DNA of 36,740 nt from Pseudomonadota bacterium (GTDB lineage: Bacteria > Desulfobacterota > Desulfarculia > Adiutricales > JAGVGV01). How positions within the stretch are numbered: position 1 is the first letter of the stretch; each line of letters starts with the position of its first letter. The notes under the pieces are model-generated. The model made no database searches and was not told where the DNA came from. It saw nothing but the letters and a program-made list of their open reading frames with translations. The stretch is from positions 1 through 36,740 of the forward strand of contig JAHJTB010000529.1 in assembly GCA_018830135.1 (NCBI GenBank), written 5' to 3'. A program made the translations under genes and the position numbers. Below are positions 17,574 through 24,784 of this stretch, one piece after another.

Positions 17574-18653
17574 TCAAGCCAGGCTTTTTTTCAGAAAATA
17601 CTGGTCCACCTTGTACTGATTCAGCGGACTGACCGGCACGTATCGAACCACGTAATGCCCTCGGAACCCGTTCCGGTCGGATTGAATGGATCGGGTTACC
17701 TCGCCGGTGCAGACCGCCCGCTTTTGTTTGTACCGTCTCGAGCAATAGACCCTCCGGGTCAGAACGAAGCGATGCGGCCCGGTTTCAAGCAGGTCGTTGG
17801 TTGTAATTCTAAAATATTCTTCATTGATATCAATCAGTTCTCCGAAACCTTCCCAATCCGCCCCTCCGTTCGCAGGGGACTGAATCCTGACCGCGGCCTT
17901 TTCCATCAGGACCCGGTCCAGCTTGCGGATGTCTCGGTACTTGTCCGAAATCAGTTTGCGGACGGACTTCCAGATCATGACCGGCCCCCGGGCCAGGACC
18001 TCCTTGAGCACGACCAGGATGGTGTAGCCAACCATGAACATGTCCCATTGGAGGCTGCGTTTCTTGGCAATGAGCCGGTTGTCGATCTTGGAACGAATCT
18101 TCTTGGGCGCACTGTGCGGGGTGAAGAGCTGAGAAAGACCGATGAGGCCGGGTTTGATCGTGAACCGAAGGTCGTACCCGGGAATGTTCGGGGCCTCTTT
18201 TTGATATATTTCCGGCCGTACCGGCCGGGGGCCGATGAAGTCCATGTCGCCCTTGAGAATGTTGAAAAGTTGAGGCAGTTCGTCCAGGCGGGTGTCGCGC
18301 AGGAATTTCGTCAACGGCGTGGTCATCATATGCCGGTGAGAAAGCAGTTCCGGGCCGATATGCTGCTGGGCCCCCTGGGGCAGTGTGCGGAACTTGTACA
18401 TCATGAACGGCTTTTTATGAATCCCAAGCCGGATGCCCTTGTAAAAGATCGGACGGCCGTCGGCGAGGAGAATCAGGACCGGGATCAAAATGAACCAAGG
18501 AAGGGCCAGGAAGAGCAGCACGAGGGCCAGCGAAACGTTGAAAGCGGTATGAGCGGTTTCCGACCATCCGGAATAACCGCCTCGGAACACCTTTCGTGAA
18601 AAAGGCCGTGCCGGCCGGACTCCGGCCGCCGGTTCGCGACTCTCGGAAGGCAT
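17574..18653 (-). CDS. Initiating sugar-phosphate transferase with PilZ-like C-terminal domain
   Basis: Residues 36-220 are a second bacterial sugar transferase: a hydrophobic hairpin at 38-64, KFRT (87-90), DELPQLFNILKGDM (124-137), GPRP (141-144) and IKPGLIGLSQLF (166-177). Residues about 245-359 are an extra domain. Its pattern of alternating short strands (GELIDINEEYFRIT at 271-284, then ETGPHRFVL, CTGEVTRS and YVVRYVPV) looks like a PilZ beta-barrel. The c-di-GMP motifs (RxxxR and D/NxSxxG) are degenerate: the second reads DINEEY. Thus the tail may be a regulatory or docking module that has lost nucleotide binding. The ATG at 18653 directly abuts the TAG of the Wzz-like gene, with no bases between. 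Confidence 0.85.
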   Translation of the reverse strand: MPSESREPAAGVRPARPFSRKVFRGGYSGWSETAHTAFNVSLALVLLFLALPWFILIPVLILLADGRPIFYKGIRLGIHKKPFMMYKFRTLPQGAQQHIGPELLSHRHMMTTPLTKFLRDTRLDELPQLFNILKGDMDFIGPRPVRPEIYQKEAPNIPGYDLRFTIKPGLIGLSQLFTPHSAPKKIRSKIDNRLIAKKRSLQWDMFMVGYTILVVLKEVLARGPVMIWKSVRKLISDKYRDIRKLDRVLMEKAAVRIQSPANGGADWEGFGELIDINEEYFRITTNDLLETGPHRFVLTRRVYCSRRYKQKRAVCTGEVTRSIQSDRNGFRGHYVVRYVPVSPLNQYKVDQYFLKKSLA

Positions 18654-20033
18654 CTAGACCGGCTCCCAGGAGGAGATCGAGAACAGGGTGTTCAGACCGG
18701 CATAGCGGCTCACGTCTTCCGGCCGTTTGAAGGTATGGTCGAAGAATTCCCTCATGTACCCGAGGCTGAAGCCGGTGATCAAACCGACCAGCAGGCCGAG
18801 GGGAATGACGACCCTCTTTTTCGGAAATTCGGCCTTGCCGGAGAAAAACGGACGGCGTACGACACGGATGGTGAATATGCTGTTGGCCCCGCCGCTCGTG
18901 TCGATGGCGGCCTCCTCGCGTCGAGTGTAGAAGGTTTCATAGGAATGCTTCACCAGATCCATCTCCCGATTGACCCGCTGGGCTTCGATCATGTGGGTGT
19001 GCAACTCCAGATTTCGGTCCACCAGGCTTTGGAGGCTTTCTTCCAGGGTCTTGACCTTGTTTTCCAGGGCCTCGACTTCCTGAGCCCTGCTTTTGGTATA
19101 GGTCGCCACTTCCGCCTTCAGGGTCTTGAAGGTCTTTTCAATCTGTTCTTCAATCCGTTTGACCACTTCGCTTTCCGGATCGTACACGCGGAGGAGCTTG
19201 CCTTTTTCCATATACAGACCCTGCAGCTGCTCCCCCAGACGGTTGATGGACGCATTGGTTATAAAGGAAAAAAACTGCAGTTCCGGTTTTTCGACCACCT
19301 TTTCGAGATAGTGGACATCTTGGCGGGCTTTCATCAACTGGTCCTTGGCCTGGTCCAGCTGGATGTCCAGGTCCTTTTTCAGGATCAGGTTGTTGCCGAT
19401 TTCGCCCTGGGGGTCGGGTGTGCGATAAGCCTTGGCCAGACGGATCAACTCCTGTTCCTTCTTTTTCAGCTCGGAATCGAAATTCGCCGCCTGCCGGCCG
19501 TAGAATGTTTCCGCCTCGTTGGGGCTGTAAATCCCGGACCGGTATTGGATATACTGGTTCATCAGCTCCTCGAGCAGCGTCAGGGCCCGCTGCGGGTCCA
19601 AATCCTGGAGCCCGATCTGGATGATGTTCGATTCCGGGAGTATCTCGGTCTTGAGGCTTTTTTGAAGGGACAGGATGTTCTGCTTGAGCAGGGGCGGGGT
19701 GACATCGGCCTTGCTGAAGTAAATTCCGCCGCGACCGACCTGTTCGATCGTTTTTTCAATCACATCGGGCGACATGATCATCTCGACTTCGGAAACCAGG
19801 TCTTCCCGGGTGATTTCCTGGAGACGGACCTGCATGTTCTCGAGCGCTTCGGGGCTTTTTTCCACCTTTTTGGCTTTGATCAGAATGGCGCCTTCCGCCT
19901 TGTAGGTCGGCGGCCAGAAAAAGGCGATCAGGGCGGCCAGGATGGTGACCACGACGGTCGTGCACAGGATGATCCGCTTCTGGATGAAAAAGATCACCAC
20001 CAGCTCTCGCAAATAGTCTTCGGTCTTGACCAT
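18654..20033 (-). CDS. Wzz/GumC-like polysaccharide co-polymerase
   Basis: The 459-residue protein has the co-polymerase layout: an N-terminal membrane helix (about 20-40), a Wzz domain (WPPTYKAEGAILI, then the beta-strand region to 190), a long charged coiled coil in the periplasm (about 190-360, many Lys/Glu/Leu heptads), and a C-terminal helix (about 405-428) preceded by PKKRVVIPLG, a Pro-rich entry typical of the family. It would set chain length and couple the polymerase to the export channel. It has no kinase domain; the kinase-like function sits in a separate gene of this operon. The ATG at 20033 has GGGATAGGAAG just upstream. A 148-base gap separates it from the Wza-like gene and shows nothing I recognise. 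Confidence 0.9.
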   Translation of the reverse strand: MVKTEDYLRELVVIFFIQKRIILCTTVVVTILAALIAFFWPPTYKAEGAILIKAKKVEKSPEALENMQVRLQEITREDLVSEVEMIMSPDVIEKTIEQVGRGGIYFSKADVTPPLLKQNILSLQKSLKTEILPESNIIQIGLQDLDPQRALTLLEELMNQYIQYRSGIYSPNEAETFYGRQAANFDSELKKKEQELIRLAKAYRTPDPQGEIGNNLILKKDLDIQLDQAKDQLMKARQDVHYLEKVVEKPELQFFSFITNASINRLGEQLQGLYMEKGKLLRVYDPESEVVKRIEEQIEKTFKTLKAEVATYTKSRAQEVEALENKVKTLEESLQSLVDRNLELHTHMIEAQRVNREMDLVKHSYETFYTRREEAAIDTSGGANSIFTIRVVRRPFFSGKAEFPKKRVVIPLGLLVGLITGFSLGYMREFFDHTFKRPEDVSRYAGLNTLFSISSWEPV

Positions 20034-20181
20034 CTTCCTATCCCGTACCGGCTGAAATCACGGAGATTATCCCAGAAGGTCGACCCGCGGCCCCAGCCGG
20101 CCGACCTGCACTGTAATCATACACGATGATCTGATCCCATGCCACGTTTTTCGCCGCCCGGCATCCCCTGCCCGGCCCGGG

Positions 20182-21249
20182 TCATTCAAGTATCGGGTCC
20201 CGGTACAAACTGTTTCCGAACGAGAAGCCCCAGCCGCGGAACATCAATATCTGATTTATTTCACTCATTATTTCAGCAATCTGGTATGAACGGCTGGGCG
20301 GCACATAGACGATGTCATCCGGATAAACGTAAAAAAACGCGCTCTTGTCTTCGACCAGAAGCGTGGCCTCCACGTCGACCTGGGTCGCCACCCGGTCGTT
20401 TTTGCACAGCCTGAAGACCAGGGTCTTTTTAAGGTCGGCGCCCGGCCGGGTTCCCCCGGCCAGCGTGATGGCCTGAATCACGTTGATGGGTTTGGGCATT
20501 TTATACGCCCCCGGCTGGGCGACCTGTCCCAGGACATAAACCGTCGCGCCGGAGTGCTTCTCGAGAAACAGGTCCACGTTGAGTCCGGGCAGAAATGCAT
20601 CGTAGCGCTTGTCCAGAATCACCTTGACTTCGGGAATCGTCCTCGTGGCCACGTAGACGTCCCCGGCAATGGGAAAGGTGCAAAAACCGTCCGGCCTGAC
20701 CGTCACCAGACGGCTCAGTCCTCGGGGCGCCGTATGCAGGTCGTTCTTGAAATCCTTGATCTGGGTGCTGTATTCGGGCACGGTCACATACAGGTCCACC
20801 GGCTCCCGGAGGATGCCCTTATACCGGTTTTTGAGTTCATCCGTCACCTCTTTGACCGTCATGCCCGCGACCATCATTTCCCCGATGTACGGCAGCGTGA
20901 TTTTGCCATCCGGCTTGACGTTCTGGGTCTCGTTCAAACTGGGCGCATGAATGAACTTGACGGTGATCGTGTGATCGATCGCGATGCGGAACTCGTCCTT
21001 TTTCTCCCAACTCCGAACCTGAAACAATACGTCCAGTATGTCCCCGGGAACAAGCTTGTAAGCCGGGAACAGGTTCTGGTCCGACGGATACGCCTTTTTG
21101 TCAAATGAAAAAGTCGTCCCCTTGATCAAGACCTCCTCTTCCGGAGACAGATTGGACTTCGTGCCGCAGGAGGCGGCAAAAACAGCCAATACGCTCCACA
21201 GGATCAGGAGCGAAAAAAAGCGGCGTTTTTTTATCCAGGCCCTGATCAT
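20182..21249 (-). CDS. Wza/GumB-like outer-membrane polysaccharide export lipoprotein
   Basis: The 355-residue product starts with a lipoprotein signal (MIRAWIKKRRFF, hydrophobic core, then AASC with the acylated Cys near residue 26). It is followed by a Poly_export domain (YKLVPGDILDVLFQV, KPDGKITLPYIGEM) and SLBB-type domains (VRPDGFCTFPIAGDV, VYVLGQVAQPGAYKMPKP, AITLAGGTRPGA). It would form the outer-membrane channel for the polymer. The ATG at 21249 was chosen over an upstream start because it begins the signal peptide and overlaps the kinase-like gene's stop as ATGA (21246-21249). The C terminus (GFSFGNSLYRDPILE) may contribute the amphipathic outer-membrane helix. Confidence 0.9.
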   Translation of the reverse strand: MIRAWIKKRRFFSLLILWSVLAVFAASCGTKSNLSPEEEVLIKGTTFSFDKKAYPSDQNLFPAYKLVPGDILDVLFQVRSWEKKDEFRIAIDHTITVKFIHAPSLNETQNVKPDGKITLPYIGEMMVAGMTVKEVTDELKNRYKGILREPVDLYVTVPEYSTQIKDFKNDLHTAPRGLSRLVTVRPDGFCTFPIAGDVYVATRTIPEVKVILDKRYDAFLPGLNVDLFLEKHSGATVYVLGQVAQPGAYKMPKPINVIQAITLAGGTRPGADLKKTLVFRLCKNDRVATQVDVEATLLVEDKSAFFYVYPDDIVYVPPSRSYQIAEIMSEINQILMFRGWGFSFGNSLYRDPILE

Positions 21250-22895
21250 ATCTTCCCGTACAAGGATTTTGGGATATAGTACTTTCTGCGGTTCAACACG
21301 GCCCCCAGTATCGAACCGCCCGCCTTGGCCAATTTTTCCGTCACCATCTGAACGACCTCCCATTTGGTCTGTTCAGCCTCGATGATCAGAACGATACCCT
21401 GAAAGAAACCGGCGGTGGCCACGGCATCCGAAGACCCCATGACCGAAGGTCCGTCGAAAATAATCATGTCGAACCGATCCTTGATCCGGTCCAGAATCGC
21501 CTGGAAATTTTCCTTCCGGGACAGCGTCGAGGCCGCATCCCTGATTGATCCGTAAGGCATGATGGTCAGGTTGGTGTATTCGGTTGCCCGGATGGCCCTG
21601 TCGAGTTCCAGGTCCGCGGAATTCAAATCCGTGAAACCGGGGGCGGCCTCCACGTTGAAAAGCTCGTGCAATTTCGGGCTGTTTCCGTTGAAATCCACCA
21701 ACAGAACCTGGCGAGAACCGCCCAAAGTCATGGCATAGGCCAGTTGAACGGCCGATGTGGTCTTGCCCTCGCCCTTGAACGAACTGGTAACGAAAATGGT
21801 CCGGATATCCTGGTGTTCGGTCAGTATATTCCCTTCGACCCCGGAGAGCTGGCCCCGGTTGGCAAATAGCTGGCCCTGGTTCTCCAGGGAGAGGCTGTTC
21901 GGGGGGTGGTAGGGCTCGGGTTCGGGGGTCTCGTCCTCTGTCATGTCAACGGGCGGGTCCGGCCCCGGCCGCCGCTTCCAGAGCCTGAAGGCGATCATGA
22001 CGCAGAGGGCGGCGGCCAAAAACAGGAGAACCGCGGCTCTCGGGTCGGCCCAGTCATTAAAGTCGGACGGCATCAAAAAAGAAGACCCGGACCTGGCCTT
22101 GGCCTGGCCAGATTCCCTGGGCGGAGTCACCTTCATGGTTATCGAGTTTCGGGGAGGGTCGGCATGTCCCGGCTTTTCATCCAGGCCGGACTTCCGGGTA
22201 CCGCTCCGGTCGCCCGTCTGAAGGGCCGCCCCCTCGGGTTCTCTCGCGGCTTCCGCCCGGACAATACCCTCAAGGGTGGACTTGTCCAAATCGGCTTGGG
22301 CATTCTCCTTCATGTCTTCAGCGGGGCTGGGCGCGCTCCGGTCCAGCTTTCCGCTCACCGATGCGTCCACAGGGGAAAAGTCAGACCAGTCCAGAGGAAT
22401 ACTTTCCGCGGGAATATGGACCGCGGAACCGGGAACGGGCAACTCCAATCCGGCCCACTGCAAATCCTCCCGGGGCAGAGGCGGATCGCTTTGTCTCGGG
22501 TGGACTGAAGCATCCTGAGCCTCGGCGGAAACCAGGATAGCCTCTGGAAACAATTCCCGAACCCGGTCAAGCAGGACGACGCTCCGGGATTTCTCGCTAA
22601 AACGGCCGATCCTCACGACGTGGAACGGAGGGCGGTCGACGATTCTCAACGTGGCCAGAACTTCCCTGCCGACCCAGACCCGCAAGGAGTCAAAGCAGGA
22701 TTCCGCGTTTTGACTTTCCGTGAAACACCCGACCTGAACCGAATACCCGGAAGGATGAGAAACTTCCGCCCGGGCCTGAATGGAACCCATGGCCAGGACG
22801 GCGGCCAGAACGGCCAGCCCGCCGGCGGCAAGGCCTCTCAACCGGCCTGCGTCCTTGCTTTTCATCCGCTTTTGAGATCGAGTCTTGAACATCAT
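21246..22895 (-). CDS. SPOR-domain / BY-kinase-like fusion protein
   Basis: From ATG 22895 the product has 549 residues. It shows a signal anchor or signal peptide (about 20-43), a SPOR-type domain (about 51-122, GYSVQVGCF ... HVVRIGRFSE), a long Pro/Glu/Ser-rich linker (125-280), a membrane helix (286-305) followed by KRR, and a CpsD/Etk-type P-loop domain. The P-loop domain contains KGEGKTT (374-380), VLLVDFNG (397-404), MIIFDGP (477-483) and a short C-terminal Tyr group (539, 540, 546). SPOR domains bind denuded septal peptidoglycan; BY-kinases control polymer assembly by phosphorylation cycles. The Walker A' motif reads DFNGN instead of DxDxR, so kinase activity is uncertain. GTG 22919 is an alternative start but lies almost on the predicted transcript start. 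First gene of the minus EPS operon. Confidence 0.82.
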   Translation of the reverse strand: MMFKTRSQKRMKSKDAGRLRGLAAGGLAVLAAVLAMGSIQARAEVSHPSGYSVQVGCFTESQNAESCFDSLRVWVGREVLATLRIVDRPPFHVVRIGRFSEKSRSVVLLDRVRELFPEAILVSAEAQDASVHPRQSDPPLPREDLQWAGLELPVPGSAVHIPAESIPLDWSDFSPVDASVSGKLDRSAPSPAEDMKENAQADLDKSTLEGIVRAEAAREPEGAALQTGDRSGTRKSGLDEKPGHADPPRNSITMKVTPPRESGQAKARSGSSFLMPSDFNDWADPRAAVLLFLAAALCVMIAFRLWKRRPGPDPPVDMTEDETPEPEPYHPPNSLSLENQGQLFANRGQLSGVEGNILTEHQDIRTIFVTSSFKGEGKTTSAVQLAYAMTLGGSRQVLLVDFNGNSPKLHELFNVEAAPGFTDLNSADLELDRAIRATEYTNLTIMPYGSIRDAASTLSRKENFQAILDRIKDRFDMIIFDGPSVMGSSDAVATAGFFQGIVLIIEAEQTKWEVVQMVTEKLAKAGGSILGAVLNRRKYYIPKSLYGKI

Positions 22896-22930
22896 ACCGC
22901 TCGAAAACCAACTTAGCACTAATTAGGTTT

Positions 22931-22959
22931 AATTTAACAACAATTGAATAGATTGTCAA
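22931..22959 (-). promoter_or_regulatory. Sigma70 promoter of the minus-strand EPS operon
   Basis: On the minus strand a perfect TTGACA (22959-22954) is followed after 17 bases by TAAATT (22936-22931), within an AT-rich stretch that stands out from the GC-rich genome. The implied transcript start is near 22924. That makes the GTG at 22919 unlikely as start of the first gene and supports the ATG at 22895. The -35 box is part of a TTGA-N8-TCAA dyad that could be an operator half-site pair. Confidence 0.68.
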
Positions 22960-23461
22960 GAATTTTATCAATTAAATGTATAGTTATCCACCAGATACCT
23001 GTCGGATACACCCACAAGATATTGTGTCCCAGTCGTGAATTTTTATACATTTTGCCCATGGAAGCGTTTTACCGGCCGGTTGAAGAGGGGTGAGTTATCG
23101 AGGGCGGTGCGGCCGTCCCGGGGGTCGATGCCTTCATGCCATGCCTGGGCAGGCTCCCCGGTGACGTCTTGCCCGACATCCGCCTGCCGCAAGGGATGGG
23201 GTCCCTGATTCAGACTATTATCGAAGCCCGGTTTATCCGCCTCCGGCGTATTGGTGTGTGGACAGGGAAGCAGGGGTAACCGGGGCATGCTGGGATTCAG
23301 CCGCCCGCTCGGCCTCCGGCCGGAGGCCGCGACAGGCCGGTCCCCCAACGCCACCAACCGGCGAATGAACACCTTCGGACATCTTCCCCTCTTTCAATGC
23401 GTGAATGGTATGTGGTATCTTGACGACAGGCTCTTGGGGGACTGTGCAAGGGGGCGACCGC
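22960..23461. other. Divergent intergenic region between EPS kinase-like and OmpA-type genes
   Basis: About 500 bases without a gene I can support. The part next to the promoter (22960-23050) is AT-rich, and the remainder is GC-rich with short frames that lack family signatures. It must carry the control region of the OmpA-type gene and could carry operators for both directions. No clear second promoter was found by eye. Confidence 0.5.
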
Positions 23462-24190
23462 ATGTTCGGGAAAAAGTTCTCTATATGGCTTTCCGGTCTG
23501 GTATTGTGGGTGGCCGTCGTCATGTTTTCGCCGCTGGTACAGGCCGCGTCGGCCGAACATCCCTCCTGGGATGCAACCTTGCCCGCCGATCTCTCCGCAC
23601 GGGTCGCCCGTTTGAACTACCAGGATCAGGACGAAGACGGCGTCTACGATCATTTGGACCGATGCCCCGGAACGGCCCCGGGAGTCCCGGTCGACTGTTG
23701 CGGCTGTCCGGTTGACCGCGACGAAGACGGTGTCCGGGACAACCTGGACCGATGTCTGAACACGCCCAAGGGTCTCGCGGTCGATGAATGGGGGTGCCAT
23801 CAGGCGACCGTGGAAAAACAGACCGCACCCTCGCCGCGAGAACAGACCGTCCAGTTTGACATCGAGTTCGATACCGGAAGCGCTGAAATCAAAACCGGAT
23901 ATCACGATGAAATGAAGCGGCTGGCCGATTTAGCGGCCCAACACCCGGACGCCGGAATCCGGGTCGAGGGGCATACGGACGATACGGGCTCTGAGAAATA
24001 CAATCTCGGCCTTTCAATCAGGCGGGCCGAAAGTGTCAAGCAGTCCCTGGTAACCCGATACAACATGAATGCTGACCGAATATCGACGGAAGGGTTTGGG
24101 GCAAGCCGGCCAGCCTCGGACAACGCAACCGAAGCCGGCAGGCAAAAGAACCGGCGGACGACCATTCTAATGAATTATTTTTCAAAATAA
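23462..24190 (+). CDS. OmpA-family protein with thrombospondin type-3 repeats
   Basis: The 242-residue protein has a signal peptide (residues 1-28, cleavage probably after VQA), two Asp-rich thrombospondin type-3 repeats (DQDEDGVYDHLDRCP and DRDEDGVRDNLDRC, about 54-100) that bind calcium, and a C-terminal OmpA peptidoglycan-binding domain. The latter contains RVEGHTDDTGSEKYNLGLS and RRAESVKQSLV, with the conserved Asp and Arg that hold diaminopimelate. The N-terminal 8-strand barrel of full OmpA is missing, so it is a soluble periplasmic or outer-membrane-associated linker. ATG 23462 is preferred over the upstream frame start because AAGGGGG lies 7 bases before it and the signal peptide begins there. 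It is divergent from the SPOR-kinase gene, another peptidoglycan-binding protein. Confidence 0.9.
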   Translation: MFGKKFSIWLSGLVLWVAVVMFSPLVQAASAEHPSWDATLPADLSARVARLNYQDQDEDGVYDHLDRCPGTAPGVPVDCCGCPVDRDEDGVRDNLDRCLNTPKGLAVDEWGCHQATVEKQTAPSPREQTVQFDIEFDTGSAEIKTGYHDEMKRLADLAAQHPDAGIRVEGHTDDTGSEKYNLGLSIRRAESVKQSLVTRYNMNADRISTEGFGASRPASDNATEAGRQKNRRTTILMNYFSK

Positions 24191-24784
24191 AATCAAGCCA
24201 CAACCGTTTCCTTTCCCATGCTCGCCCCAGGCGGCCGCGCGTCCCCTGGCCGCAGGACGACTCCGCCGCCGGGTCCCGCTATTGAAGCTCCCCGCAGCAA
24301 GCCGCGGGGTTAGCCCGCCCTGCATGTTCATGATGGCCCGCGCGTCGGTCGGGGTCCGGAGACCCGAAACCGCTCGGGCGGCTGAGGACCGCTCCAATGT
24401 TCCGGCTCCCCGAACCTCTGAACGGGTCGGGTGGGATTGAAATCGCTCTCTTGCTTTATGAACCGTCCGGGCCAGGCAAAAGAAGGCATTTGCTCCAACC
24501 TGGCTGCGCTTGTCTTCTTCGATTGAATTTCACACCCAGGCCCTATATATTTAATTCAGGCCATGGGGGCGCGTGATGTGGTTCGCTATTCATCAAGGGA
24601 ACCCCGGGGGGGCATGGCTTCCCTGAAAATGAATAAGAATCAAGTCGTTGCGCTGGCATTCGATCCTCCCCCTTCCATGGGCCCCCTGTTTATCAGCCCA
24701 TCATATTTTCGAAAGGTCGAAGTCTTCGAGTTGGGGTGATTCCTTGACGCCAGGCCCTTCGGACCCGGGTACAGGTTAACGAGC
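24191..24784. other. Intergenic region between OmpA-type and hybrid kinase genes
   Basis: About 590 bases with no coding region I can support. The only structured element I see is the GC-rich palindrome at 24290-24309. The sequence just after the OmpA stop is A-rich but shows no terminator hairpin. No promoter for the kinase gene was convincing. Confidence 0.5.
24290..24309. repeat. REP-like GC-rich palindrome
   Basis: CCCCGC at 24290-24295 pairs with GCGGGG at 24304-24309 around an 8-base loop, and flanking GCT/AGC bases can extend the stem past a TT bulge. The arrangement resembles short extragenic palindromes that occur in many copies in some proteobacterial genomes. Only one copy is seen here, so the repeat status is not proven. 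Confidence 0.35.

Noticed and set aside
21250-21363. 38-codon N-terminal extension of the Wza-like protein
   Set aside because: It lies within the kinase-like gene and precedes a good lipoprotein signal; ATGA overlap supports the start at 21249.
22931-23060. Possible CRISPR leader or phage attachment site in the AT-rich stretch
   Set aside because: No repeats, no tRNA and no integrase; the AT-richness is explained by the promoter.
23043-23372. Minus-strand 109-residue frame in the divergent intergenic region
   Set aside because: Pro/Arg/Gly-rich without any domain signature or ribosome site; most likely a by-product of high G/C.
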